From Bacteroidales bacterium (GTDB taxonomy: Bacteria > Bacteroidota > Bacteroidia > Bacteroidales > UBA932): a DNA stretch of 51,980 bases. Every line of letters begins with the position of its first letter. Position 1 is the stretch's first letter. A program made the translations under genes and the position numbers. The notes under the pieces are model-generated. The model was not told the DNA's origin. It worked only from the letters and a program-made list of their open reading frames with translations, and searched no databases. Where the stretch lies: contig JAFTWQ010000037.1 in assembly GCA_017465225.1 (NCBI GenBank), positions 1 to 51,980 on the forward strand, written 5' to 3'. Positions 8,862 through 16,815 of this stretch are shown here, piece by piece.

Positions 8862-9560
8862 ATGGAAATCAAACCGATAGCTCACATATATACGGACTTC
8901 CCGGAAAAGTTCGGCATCCCGCGTCAGAGCGGGCTTGCAAAAAGTCTTCGCGGACGGATCGTGTTCGAGCCCGAATACCGTAATCCGGATGCTTTGCGAG
9001 GACTTGACGGCTTTTCGCATATCTGGCTGATATGGGAATTCTCTGCTAACCGCACTACTAGTCTATGGCAGCCCGTCGTAAGACCTCCCCGTCTTGGCGG
9101 AAACAGCTTCATGGGTGTATTCGCGACCCGTTCCCCGTTCAGGCCCAATCCTTTGGGACTTTCATGCGTCAAGGTCGATTCGATTGAACTTTCCACTCCG
9201 GATGGCCCTGTCATAAATGTCCTCGGAGCCGACCTGATGGACGGTACGCCTATATATGATATAAAGCCATACATCAGATATGCCGATTCGCGTCCGGAAG
9301 CAGTCTGCGGCTATGTTGATGCATTGGAAGAACGTTCTTTGAAGGTCGTATTCCCTTCCGGACTGTCAGACAGGATTGCCGATAAGACCATCATCCCTTC
9401 ACTGATGGAGACGCTGCGTCTGGATCCCCGTCCTTCGTATCACAATGATCCCGAACGTGTCTACGGACTGTCTTTCTCCGGGTACAATGTGCGTTTCAAG
9501 GTCGTGGAGACCGTACTGACCGTCACCGACATAGAAACTTTGCACCTTAATGGTAATTGA
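8862..9560 (+). CDS. trmO: tRNA t6A37 N6-methyltransferase TrmO (TsaA/UPF0066 family)
   Basis: Methylates N6 of the threonylcarbamoyladenosine at position 37 of certain tRNAs using S-adenosylmethionine. The N-terminal TsaA-like beta-barrel carries the family motifs GLDGFSHIWLIWEF, RSPFRPNPLGLSCVK and DGTPIYDIKPYI; the smaller C-terminal domain follows (DPRPSYHNDPERVYG). The start at 8862 gives 232 residues and fits GGAGAT directly upstream; an in-frame ATG at 8832 would add ten residues but precedes a promoter-like box. It is divergent from the HTH membrane gene and is followed by the FNT gene with its own promoter. Confidence 0.87.
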   Translation: MEIKPIAHIYTDFPEKFGIPRQSGLAKSLRGRIVFEPEYRNPDALRGLDGFSHIWLIWEFSANRTTSLWQPVVRPPRLGGNSFMGVFATRSPFRPNPLGLSCVKVDSIELSTPDGPVINVLGADLMDGTPIYDIKPYIRYADSRPEAVCGYVDALEERSLKVVFPSGLSDRIADKTIIPSLMETLRLDPRPSYHNDPERVYGLSFSGYNVRFKVVETVLTVTDIETLHLNGN

Positions 9561-9562
9561 TA

Positions 9563-9570
9563 TATCTTTG
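9563..9570 (+). promoter_or_regulatory. TAnnTTTG -7 box for the FNT-family gene
   Basis: TATCTTTG lies 21 nt before the ATG at 9592 and just after the trmO stop, so the transporter has its own promoter. Confidence 0.55.
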
Positions 9571-9591
9571 CCGATACTAATCCATTGACTT

Positions 9592-10215
9592 ATGATCAAG
9601 CTTTTACGCTCATCGATATTTGCCGGCATCGCCATCGGAACAGCCGGATTCGGATTTCTCGCTTCAGGTGTTCAGTCTGAGGCATATGGTTCCCTTGTCG
9701 GAGCCGTACTCTTCTCATTCGGACTTCTTACCGTTGTGGGATACAGGCTGAAGCTATATACCGGTACAGCGGGATTCATAAGGAAGAACGAGGTAGGGGA
9801 TCTCTTCCTGATTCTTCTGGGAAACATCATCGGATGCCTTTGTGTAGCGCTGCTTTCGCGAGTGACTCCGCTAGAGATCCAGGCTGCCGCACAGAACATC
9901 CTTGAGCTTCGACTCCGTACCGGCGCTCTCCGCTGCGGCCTTCTCGGCATCGGCTGCGGATTCATAATGACTACGGCTGTGCAGTTTGCACGTCAGAAAC
10001 AGTATCTTCCGCTGCTCTTCGGTGTTCCGCTTTTCATCGTTTGCGGCTTTACCCACTGCGTGGCAGATGCCTTCTACTATCTCTGCGTGCCTGTCGCTTT
10101 CTGGAAAGCCCATGCCCTTCAGATTCTTGCAGTCTATGTCTGCATTGTCCTGGGAAACCTCGTCGGCTGCAATCTTTACCGTATTGTCCTGGCTAAGGAT
10201 CAGTATGACGCTTAG
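9592..10215 (+). CDS. Formate/nitrite transporter (FNT) family channel, short form
   Basis: A 207-residue inner-membrane protein with about six helices, the FNT number, although usual members have 250-285 residues. The pore features are recognisable: the Thr-containing omega loop (KLYTGTAGF) and the central histidine in CGFTHCVADAFY, equivalent to the FocA histidine that relays a proton to the anion. It should carry a small monovalent anion such as formate, nitrite, hydrosulfide or acetate; which one is not visible. No formate or nitrite enzyme lies nearby. The shortening is in the N-terminal and loop segments. Confidence 0.75.
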   Translation: MIKLLRSSIFAGIAIGTAGFGFLASGVQSEAYGSLVGAVLFSFGLLTVVGYRLKLYTGTAGFIRKNEVGDLFLILLGNIIGCLCVALLSRVTPLEIQAAAQNILELRLRTGALRCGLLGIGCGFIMTTAVQFARQKQYLPLLFGVPLFIVCGFTHCVADAFYYLCVPVAFWKAHALQILAVYVCIVLGNLVGCNLYRIVLAKDQYDA

Positions 10216-10230
10216 CTTCTTGCCTTTTGA

Positions 10231-10659
10231 TTATTTCACGCGGAACCAGTCCATAGTCCTTCCAACGAGTCCCTTCTTGTCGAGCGAACCGCGGACCTTG
10301 AGGACGTCGCCGTCTACCTTCATCGAGCAGTTGTAGGTCTTTCCGTTACCCGGATCATATATCTTTCCGCCGCTGTACTCGCCGCCATTCTTCTTCAGGC
10401 CGCTGAGCATGTTGAGTCCGATGAGCTTGCGGCTGCGGAGAGCCTTGTCAGGGTTGTTGCTGTCTACGGCAGGTGTGCCGTCAGCTTCGGTAGGATTCTG
10501 GAGCCATACGATCTTTCCGTTGTATACGTCGCCGTTCATGTAGACTTCCACGATTGCCGAACCGTCTTCCAGTTTCCATCTGCCTGTCACGTCCTGTGCA
10601 AATGCTGCAGCAAGGGGCATAAGCATGAAAATCATGCTGAAAATAATCTTTTTCATCAT
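10231..10659 (-). CDS. DUF2147 secreted protein
   Basis: A 142-residue exported protein of unknown function. The signal peptide ends AFAQ (residue 22). The rest is a compact beta-rich domain beginning VTGRWKLEDGSAIVEVY, with GKIYDPGNGKTYNCSMKVDGD in the middle and GRTMDWFRV at the end, the hallmark pattern of DUF2147, a lipocalin-like periplasmic fold. It is convergent with the FNT gene (15 nt apart) and divergent from trpS, with a TACCTTTG box at 10683-10690 on its strand. No cysteines for a lipid anchor or catalytic residues are evident. Confidence 0.85.
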   Translation of the reverse strand: MMKKIIFSMIFMLMPLAAAFAQDVTGRWKLEDGSAIVEVYMNGDVYNGKIVWLQNPTEADGTPAVDSNNPDKALRSRKLIGLNMLSGLKKNGGEYSGGKIYDPGNGKTYNCSMKVDGDVLKVRGSLDKKGLVGRTMDWFRVK

Positions 10660-10682
10660 TTTGTCTGGTTTTAGTTATATGA

Positions 10683-10690
10683 CAAAGGTA
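10683..10690 (-). promoter_or_regulatory. TAnnTTTG -7 box for the DUF2147 gene
   Basis: TACCTTTG on the minus strand, 23 nt before the ATG. It is back to back with the trpS promoter. Confidence 0.55.
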
Positions 10691-10721
10691 TCAAATCATT
10701 ATATCATAACGAAAAGATTGT

Positions 10722-10729
10722 TATCTTTG
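10722..10729 (+). promoter_or_regulatory. TAnnTTTG -7 box for trpS
   Basis: TATCTTTG followed by a leader of about 50 nt before the trpS ATG. No attenuator hairpin is apparent in this leader. Confidence 0.55.
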
Positions 10730-10783
10730 TAGGAATTTTGTGGTGAAATCACCGATAATAACGCTAAAAACAGACAGACATAT

Positions 10784-11899
10784 ATGGGAAAAGTAATCTT
10801 GACAGGTGACCGTCCGACCGGAAAGCTCCATCTCGGACACTATGTAGGCTCTCTCAAAAGAAGGGTAGAGCTCCAGAATTCAGGAGAATTCGAGAAGATC
10901 TTCATCATGATCGCCGACGCTCAGGCGCTCACCGACAATGCAGACAATCCGGAAAAGATCAGGCAGAACATCATCGAGGTGGCTCTTGACTACCTTTCGG
11001 CAGGCCTGGATCCGGAGAAGGTGACAATCTTTATCCAGTCGCAGGTACCGGAGCTTTGTGAGCTCGCGTTCTATTATATGAATCTCGTTACAGTCCAGCG
11101 TCTGCAGAGAAATCCTACGGTAAAGCAGGAGATCCAGCTCAGAGGCTTCTCGGACAGCGAGGACGACGAAAATCAGAACAAGAAGGGAATTCCAGTGGGC
11201 TTCTTCACATATCCTATCAGCCAGGCCTCAGATATTACCGCATTCAGGGCTACCACAGTCCCTGTAGGTGTAGACCAGGCTCCTATGATAGAGCAGACCC
11301 GTGAGATCGTGCATAAGTTCAATTCTGTCTATGGCGAGACCCTCGTGGTTCCAGAGATGGTCCTGCCTGAAAATTCGACATGCTGCCGTCTTCCGGGTAC
11401 CGACGGAAAGGCGAAGATGAGCAAGTCTCTCGGAAACTGCATATACCTCTCCGACACGTCGAAGGATATAAAGAAGAAGGTCAACAGCATGTTTACCGAT
11501 CCTGAACATCTTCAGATCACTGATCCCGGCCATGTCGAGTGCAACGTCGTGTTCACATATCTCGATGCATTCAGCACTCCTGAGCATTTCGCGAAGTTCC
11601 TTCCTGAGTACGAGAACCTTGACGCGATGAAGGACCATTACCGTCGCGGAGGATTGGGAGACGGCACATGCAAGAAGTTCCTCTTCAATATCATGGAGGA
11701 CTTCCTCCAGCCGATGCGCGAAAGAAGAAAGCATTATGAGCAGAACATACCTCTCGTATATGAGATCCTACGCAAAGGCTCGGAGGCTGCGCGCGCTGAA
11801 GCTGCCAAGACACTCGCAGACGTACGCAAGGCCATGAAGATCGACTATTTCGATGACGCAGAGCTTATTGCCGAGCATACAAAGAAGTACCAGGGATAA
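10784..11899 (+). CDS. trpS: Tryptophanyl-tRNA synthetase
   Basis: Class Ic aminoacyl-tRNA synthetase that charges tRNA-Trp. The Rossmann catalytic domain has the HIGH-type signature GKLHLGHYVGS (about residues 14-24) and the KMSKS loop at residues 211-215. The segment SDSEDDENQNKKGI (about 125-140) is an acidic insertion after the first domain, as in other Bacteroidetes enzymes with 360-380 residues. The gene has its own promoter. The next gene starts 12 nt downstream, so read-through is likely although functions are unrelated. Confidence 0.95.
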   Translation: MGKVILTGDRPTGKLHLGHYVGSLKRRVELQNSGEFEKIFIMIADAQALTDNADNPEKIRQNIIEVALDYLSAGLDPEKVTIFIQSQVPELCELAFYYMNLVTVQRLQRNPTVKQEIQLRGFSDSEDDENQNKKGIPVGFFTYPISQASDITAFRATTVPVGVDQAPMIEQTREIVHKFNSVYGETLVVPEMVLPENSTCCRLPGTDGKAKMSKSLGNCIYLSDTSKDIKKKVNSMFTDPEHLQITDPGHVECNVVFTYLDAFSTPEHFAKFLPEYENLDAMKDHYRRGGLGDGTCKKFLFNIMEDFLQPMRERRKHYEQNIPLVYEILRKGSEAARAEAAKTLADVRKAMKIDYFDDAELIAEHTKKYQG

Positions 11900-11911
11900 T
11901 TTACTGTTTCT

Positions 11912-13483
11912 ATGAAAAGACTGTTTATATATTGTTGTATGGCATTGGCATCGATTGCTGCCTTTGTTTCGTGTGGAAAGGATTATTATGAGGATAAGTA
12001 TGGGGATGATTCGGCAGAGTCAGAGCTCTTTGCGTATCTTGAGGGAGATTGGGAAGTAGTACATGAATTTGCTTGGGGATATAATGTAGAGTATTATGTA
12101 TCAGATGGAATCGTCGATTTGGAATCAGGTACGTTGTTTAAGGAAACAGGAGAAGATAATGGACCTGTAAGAAAAGACTCAGAGTTGTATTATGCCGTCA
12201 GATTTAAAAATGGCCTCAGTTCAATAACTGCAACTGGCAATCCTTATGATTTGGATCTTATCGGCGCCCATACTCCATATTATATTACTGAGGGTAATAG
12301 GCTTCATGGATCATTGTTTCACAGTGATGTCGCTCAGTATGTTCAGGTAAAGATAATTGATGCTAATACCATGCAGTTTCGTGTCGATGATGTTGGTATC
12401 TTTAGAGAATATGATTGCGGGGATTATGATCATGATGGGGTTATATTAAAACATACATCTGCTTGTAAGCTGAATGGTTATAGCGAAGAGAACTGGCACC
12501 AGATCAAGACATTGAAGCGTATCAGGAAAGTTCCTGCCGTTATTCCACCTGAAGGTTGGATGACATATATAGATGACTCCGCTTTACTGACTCAGATTTC
12601 GATCCCGGGATCTCATGCCTCTGCTACATATTATGGCCTTTACAATGACTTGGCATATGTAACTCAGAGAGTCAAGCTTGAAGGACAGTGGGATGCGGGT
12701 GTGCGTGCATTTGATTTTACTGTGGCTTCGGATGGAGGATTGTCTTTCAAGGACAATGCGCTAGAGAAGTCATTCCGTGACATGGTTGAGATCCTGCAGG
12801 AGAAGCTTATGATCTGTAAGCAGGATGCTGCAATTGTCTTTGTGCGTCCGGAAGATGGCGTTTCTGAAAGTCAGCTCCAGCAGTGGAGGGATTATGTCGG
12901 TGACGTGATTTCTGATCTTGATGATGCGGCTGCAATATGGACTCCGATGATGACCATGAGGCAGGCAAGAGGTCAAATCATATTTGTTCTTGATGAGGAA
13001 TTCACATGGAATGGCAAGAAAGACCAGGTTCCAGGAGTGAGAGCCGTCAGAGAGGGTAATATGGTCAGCCTGACTTCTATGTCGGGAGGAAATTCTGAAA
13101 AGATGTATGTACAGGATGTTTCCGGCGTTTCTCATACGGATAAATTGTCAGCCATTTTCGAGAACATGAAACTCTCAATGACATTTGATAACAAGGATGT
13201 GGAGGAGAATATTTGGATGGTAAATAGTCTGGCATTAGGAGATGATGGCTATTTGAAAGGTGCGATTGAGATAATCCCTATGGTATATGGTTTCCTTTCA
13301 GGTATTCAGAATTCTGCAGCAGATTCCGGTGAGAAATGGCAGAAGACCGAAGAGGGACCATTGGGAATAGTAATTATAGATTTTGTCTCTGAAGAGAGTG
13401 ATGAAATATCTGCCTCAATTTTGACAGAAGAGATTATTTTAAATAATTACAATTATAAAATGAAAACCAGAAGTAATCTATAA
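11912..13483 (+). CDS. Lipoprotein with PI-PLC X-like domain, probably missing catalytic residues
   Basis: A 523-residue surface or periplasmic lipoprotein: signal ending FVSC with Cys21. Residues about 40-170 form a beta-rich domain; residues about 210-500 resemble the phosphatidylinositol-specific phospholipase C X domain, starting DDSALLTQISIPGSH with His235 in the place of the first catalytic histidine and Arg265 in GVRAFDF in the place of the family arginine. The residue after His235 is Ala rather than the usual Asp, and no second histidine follows in the LSFKDN stretch where HG is expected, so ordinary phospholipase activity is doubtful. Base composition is more AT-rich than trpS and the next operon. 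Its stop overlaps the next start by one base. Confidence 0.6.
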   Translation: MKRLFIYCCMALASIAAFVSCGKDYYEDKYGDDSAESELFAYLEGDWEVVHEFAWGYNVEYYVSDGIVDLESGTLFKETGEDNGPVRKDSELYYAVRFKNGLSSITATGNPYDLDLIGAHTPYYITEGNRLHGSLFHSDVAQYVQVKIIDANTMQFRVDDVGIFREYDCGDYDHDGVILKHTSACKLNGYSEENWHQIKTLKRIRKVPAVIPPEGWMTYIDDSALLTQISIPGSHASATYYGLYNDLAYVTQRVKLEGQWDAGVRAFDFTVASDGGLSFKDNALEKSFRDMVEILQEKLMICKQDAAIVFVRPEDGVSESQLQQWRDYVGDVISDLDDAAAIWTPMMTMRQARGQIIFVLDEEFTWNGKKDQVPGVRAVREGNMVSLTSMSGGNSEKMYVQDVSGVSHTDKLSAIFENMKLSMTFDNKDVEENIWMVNSLALGDDGYLKGAIEIIPMVYGFLSGIQNSAADSGEKWQKTEEGPLGIVIIDFVSEESDEISASILTEEIILNNYNYKMKTRSNL

Positions 13484-14265
13484 TGATGATGCTTGTAACT
13501 TTTTTATCTGTGCTCTTGTCGACCTTTAGTCCGTTTGCCGAATATGATACATGTTCGGTAGCAGTGAATGTAAATGAAAGTCAGGACGACGTGCCGGAAA
13601 TTGCAGATCATGGTTATTGGAAAAAGAAGAAATACAGTCGACTATCCTACAATAAAACTCATTTCAGTCCATTGTATGTTGATGATCCTTATCCTGTAAG
13701 TCTATCTGTTGGATTAGATAATGGACGCAATTATTACTTGCACAGTAAACCTATAGCAGGAATCGCCAAATTTGGAGTTGATGTCGGCTTTGACTTCAAT
13801 TACACAAGATTCAATCAGGTAGATGATCTTTCAGATTACGAAGGTCCGAGTGGATATACTGGATCGTCAGATTTGGAGGCAAATGACGATGATGTTGATA
13901 CAATGCTACGTCTGAGTGGTAATTTTTTCAGTTTAGGACTAGCTGTTGGACCTTCTGTGACATTGAACCCAGTTGAGAAACTTCGTTTATGCGGTTATTT
14001 TCATCTAGTACCTACAGGGTCAATTTTTGTTCAAGGCTTTGGCGCTTACGCCGGGTATTCTACAATGCTGAAGTATGGTGTGGAACTGAGTTATGGCTTT
14101 GTCGGTCTTGGCATTCAGAGGCGAACAGGTATGTCTTCATATACTGATCTGGTTTCTTATTATATGGTTAAAAGTGCTGACGGCGATGTGGGATCTATAG
14201 GTAAATCCAGATTCTTCACTGATTCTTTCCAGGTCTACATTTCATACCGCTTCGGAAGGAAGTAG
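13483..14265 (+). CDS. Outer-membrane beta-barrel protein of unknown function
   Basis: A 260-residue protein starting at the first of three consecutive ATG codons, coupled to the preceding lipoprotein gene through TAATG. An N-terminal hydrophobic segment (about 1-18) should direct export. The remainder alternates polar and hydrophobic residues (YPVSLSVGLDNG, FGVDVGFDFNYTRF, LRLSGNFFSLGLAVGP, YGVELSYGFVGLGIQRR), as expected of barrel strands, and it ends FQVYISYRFGRK, close to an outer-membrane insertion signal. An acidic loop near residues 110-145 would be extracellular. Not assigned to a named family. The tight coupling suggests it works with the PLC-X-like lipoprotein, perhaps as its surface anchor or exporter. 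Confidence 0.6.
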   Translation: MMMLVTFLSVLLSTFSPFAEYDTCSVAVNVNESQDDVPEIADHGYWKKKKYSRLSYNKTHFSPLYVDDPYPVSLSVGLDNGRNYYLHSKPIAGIAKFGVDVGFDFNYTRFNQVDDLSDYEGPSGYTGSSDLEANDDDVDTMLRLSGNFFSLGLAVGPSVTLNPVEKLRLCGYFHLVPTGSIFVQGFGAYAGYSTMLKYGVELSYGFVGLGIQRRTGMSSYTDLVSYYMVKSADGDVGSIGKSRFFTDSFQVYISYRFGRK

Positions 14266-14345
14266 TTTGCATTTCAGTCAAATAATCGTTTATTTTGCAT
14301 TATATTTAATAGCCTATTAAATAAGTACTATAAACCTACCTTATC

Positions 14346-15824
14346 ATGAATAAAGACCGTAGAATTTCTAATCTTCTCAGAACGGAAGACTGGCTGTCGG
14401 TATGGATCGGAATCATTGTGATCGCTCTGGGATGCGTGGCAGTCCTTACCGGATGGTTTGATTTTTCAGCCTTAAGCTTCAAGACCTGGACGGCTGGTGA
14501 AACTCTTGCTGCAGCAGATGCTGCCAAGACCGTTCCGCTCGGCGAACAGCTGGGAACATGGGCATTCTGGGCAAAGTGTCTCAAGACTGTCCTTATACTC
14601 GGAGTCCTTTTCGGAGCCGGTGTGAAACTTCAGGGAGAGAAACTCCGCAATTTCATTCCAGCATTCATCGCATTGTTCGTGATTGCCGTTATAGTCAGGA
14701 TGGTCAGTGCGGAGTTTACATTGAAGAGATATCTTGAATGGGCTTTCTGGGCACTTCTCATAGGCCTTCTGATTGCCAATACAGTCGGAGTACCTAAATG
14801 GCTCAAGCCAGCGATCCGTACTGAATTCTATATCAAGACGGGTCTCGTGATCTTCGGATTCTCGATCCTTTTCTCGAATATCGCAAAGTTCGGCCTTTAT
14901 GGACTCGGTATCGCATGGGGAGTGACTCCGATTGTCATCATTTTCATGTGGTGGTTCGGCAACAGGATCCTCAAGATCAAGAACAAACCGCTTCTCATCA
15001 CCGTGTCAGCAGCCACATCAGTCTGCGGTACTTCTGCAGCGATTGCTACCGGAGCCGCTTCCGGCGCCAAGAAGGAAGACCTTTCAGTAGCCATCTCGAT
15101 CTCCATCATATTCACTATCATCATGATGGTATTCGAACCTATGATCATCGAATGGGTCGGAATGGATCAGATCATGGGTGGTGCCCTCATCGGAGGTACA
15201 GTCGACTCTACCGGTGCCGTGGTGCTTGCCGGCAGTGCCCTCGGCCCTGAGGCTGAGCAGGTTGCGTCTCTGGTGAAGATGATCCAGAACATACTTATCG
15301 GATTCATCGCATTCTTTGTAGCCATCTTCTTCGCCAGAAAGATTGACAAGACCGGTAAGTCTGAGGTAAAGGCTGTTGAGATCTGGAACAGATTCCCTAA
15401 GTTCATCCTCGGATTCATGGCTGCTTCAATCATTGCATCTGTGATCTTTGTCCCTGCAGTAGGCGCAGAGAAGACCGGAGCGATCAACAAGGTTCTCGGC
15501 GGTTTCAAGGACTGGGCTTTCGTGCTTGCGTTCACTTCAATCGGTCTTGACACCAACTTCAAGAAGATTGCAAAGAGCATGCAGGGCGGAAAGGTCCTCT
15601 GGCTCTACATTGTCGGCCAGACCTTCAATATCATACTTACATTCGCTGTAGTATGGCTTCTTCTTTCAGGAAAGATCTTCCCGCAGCCGGACATCAAGAC
15701 CTTCACTCATAAGGAAGACAAGATAAAGGCAAAGAAGGAGATCGTTGTTGATGCTCAGCCTGCTGAAGTGCAGATGGTTGAGGAAATAACTCCTGAAACA
15801 GCTCCTGCAGATGAAAATAAATAA
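14346..15824 (+). CDS. YeiH-family (Cons_hypoth698/UPF0324) putative sulfate exporter-like transporter
   Basis: A 492-residue inner-membrane protein with about eleven helices. The core matches the YeiH family: TGLVIFGFSILFSNI, the SAATSVCGTSAAIATG signature with Cys and Ser, DSTGAVVLAGSALG, and LAFTSIGLDTNFK near the end. Members are usually 330-360 residues; here an extra segment lies between the first and second helices (about 40-75) and a charged tail of about 45 residues follows the last helix (KEDKIKAKKEIV to the end). Family substrates are poorly defined; sulfate or related anions have been proposed. The last 14 nt overlap the next gene, suggesting a functional partner. Confidence 0.8.
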   Translation: MNKDRRISNLLRTEDWLSVWIGIIVIALGCVAVLTGWFDFSALSFKTWTAGETLAAADAAKTVPLGEQLGTWAFWAKCLKTVLILGVLFGAGVKLQGEKLRNFIPAFIALFVIAVIVRMVSAEFTLKRYLEWAFWALLIGLLIANTVGVPKWLKPAIRTEFYIKTGLVIFGFSILFSNIAKFGLYGLGIAWGVTPIVIIFMWWFGNRILKIKNKPLLITVSAATSVCGTSAAIATGAASGAKKEDLSVAISISIIFTIIMMVFEPMIIEWVGMDQIMGGALIGGTVDSTGAVVLAGSALGPEAEQVASLVKMIQNILIGFIAFFVAIFFARKIDKTGKSEVKAVEIWNRFPKFILGFMAASIIASVIFVPAVGAEKTGAINKVLGGFKDWAFVLAFTSIGLDTNFKKIAKSMQGGKVLWLYIVGQTFNIILTFAVVWLLLSGKIFPQPDIKTFTHKEDKIKAKKEIVVDAQPAEVQMVEEITPETAPADENK

Positions 15825-16089
15825 AGAAATAGTGTTCAAGGTAATCACCGTCATTATGGCGGTGATTATCATTGTCGGGGCCATATATGTCATGGTGAAC
15901 CGCCTCGGGCTTATCGAAGGCTATGATTTTGGTGGGGGAGCCTACTATTATGTTGATATCCCTGATTTTGACAAGGTCCTGCCTTCCGATGCCTATCAGG
16001 CCAGTACTCCGGTCTGGGTGCATGTGGCTCTTTTCATAGCCTGGGGATGGCTTATGTGGCGTCTGTGGCTGTGGATTGACAAACGTTAG
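15811..16089 (+). CDS. Small two-helix membrane protein coupled to the YeiH-type transporter
   Basis: A 92-residue protein starting inside the end of the transporter gene (14-nt overlap, different frame). Helix one (about 7-29, rich in Ile and Val) and helix two (about 66-85, with several Trp) flank a periplasmic loop containing FGGGAYYYVDIPDFDKVL. The N-terminus and the end WLWIDKR are positively charged, placing both termini in the cytoplasm. I do not recognise a family. The overlap implies translational coupling and fixed stoichiometry, so an accessory subunit of the transporter is the most economical guess. Confidence 0.65.
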   Translation: MKINKEIVFKVITVIMAVIIIVGAIYVMVNRLGLIEGYDFGGGAYYYVDIPDFDKVLPSDAYQASTPVWVHVALFIAWGWLMWRLWLWIDKR

Positions 16090-16122
16090 AATGCAAGCCT
16101 TGGATTGCAGGAATGTAATTCT

Positions 16123-16130
16123 TATATTTG
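16123..16130 (+). promoter_or_regulatory. TAnnTTTG -7 box for the TetR-family gene
   Basis: TATATTTG with a TTG at 16100-16102 about 20 nt upstream as a possible -33 element. The ATG at 16149 lies 18 nt further on; a TTG start at 16128 falls within the box and is rejected. Confidence 0.6.
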
Positions 16131-16147
16131 TGCGTTTACGGACGCAC
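16130..16147. promoter_or_regulatory. Candidate autoregulatory operator of the TetR gene
   Basis: GTGCGT (16130-16135) and ACGCAC (16142-16147) form a perfect 6-bp inverted repeat with a 6-nt spacer, sitting exactly between the -7 box and the ATG, where repressor binding would block transcription. Its spacing fits a TetR dimer half-site arrangement, but this is inference. Confidence 0.4.
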
Positions 16148-16148
16148 G

Positions 16149-16769
16149 ATGGAAAAGAACAATAACATAGAAAAACGAATCTTATGGGTCGCTGAACGCC
16201 TTTTTCTTGAAAAGGGGTTCAGCGGCACTTCTACTACAGAGATCGCCAAGACTGTAGGATGCAACCAGGCCCTTATCCATTATTATTTCAGGACAAAGGA
16301 AAAGCTTTTCTGGGATGTTTTCGCTCCTAAGGTGGAGCAGTTTGTGGAATATCTCGATGCCCCTCTCGACGAGTCAGTCGATTTCATGGAAAGGATAAGG
16401 AATGTCATTGATTTCTATTTCGGAATCCTGGAGCTTGATGAACGTCTGGCGCCTTTCATCGTCAACGAGCTTATCATGAATCCCGGACGATGGGACAAGT
16501 TCCGCGACCGTTATCTCAGAAACGAGAGCAGAAGCCGTGCATTCAACAGGTTCGAGAACATGGTCAATGTCGAGATAGATGCCGGAAGGGTGAGACCTAT
16601 GCGCCCGATAGACCTTCTCATGAACATCATGTCCCTGACATTATCCGCATTCATTGTCGCTCCGAAAGGTTTTGCAAATGGAGAATGTGATTCCAGCCTC
16701 AGGAAATCATACCTCGATCTGCGTAAGGAAGATATCAAGGAACTTATTATCCGTGGAATGAGTAAATAG
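16149..16769 (+). CDS. TetR/AcrR-family transcriptional regulator
   Basis: A 206-residue DNA-binding repressor-type protein. The N-terminal HTH is clear: RILWVAERLFLEKGFSGTSTTEIAK followed by NQALIHYYFRTKEKLFWDVF (about residues 10-60). The C-terminal helical ligand and dimer domain (about 70-206) ends KEDIKELIIRGMSK, similar to regulators of efflux and envelope genes. The ATG at 16149 is preferred because the alternative TTG is inside the promoter. It follows the YeiH-type pair by 59 nt on the same strand but has its own promoter and a likely operator, so autoregulation is expected. No efflux pump gene lies next to it. Confidence 0.88.
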   Translation: MEKNNNIEKRILWVAERLFLEKGFSGTSTTEIAKTVGCNQALIHYYFRTKEKLFWDVFAPKVEQFVEYLDAPLDESVDFMERIRNVIDFYFGILELDERLAPFIVNELIMNPGRWDKFRDRYLRNESRSRAFNRFENMVNVEIDAGRVRPMRPIDLLMNIMSLTLSAFIVAPKGFANGECDSSLRKSYLDLRKEDIKELIIRGMSK

Positions 16770-16770
16770 A

Positions 16771-16797
16771 AAAGGGCCTCCATAATGGAGACCCTTT
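16771..16797. terminator. Bidirectional terminator between tetR-type and Dabb genes
   Basis: AAAGGG-c-CTCCAT at 16771-16783 pairs with ATGGAG-a-CCCTTT at 16785-16797, a 12-bp stem with one mismatch, placed between convergent genes. Confidence 0.75.
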
Positions 16798-16815
16798 CAT
16801 TTTCAGGATATGATC

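Noticed and set aside
11912-13483. Functional phosphatidylinositol phospholipase C
   Set aside because: The second catalytic histidine and the Asp after the first are missing, so I call only a PLC-X-like fold.
16128-16148. TTG start for the TetR gene, and similar TTG starts at 17266 and 39046
   Set aside because: The first two fall inside TAnnTTTG boxes and the third precedes one, so a transcript from the box would not contain the start codon.
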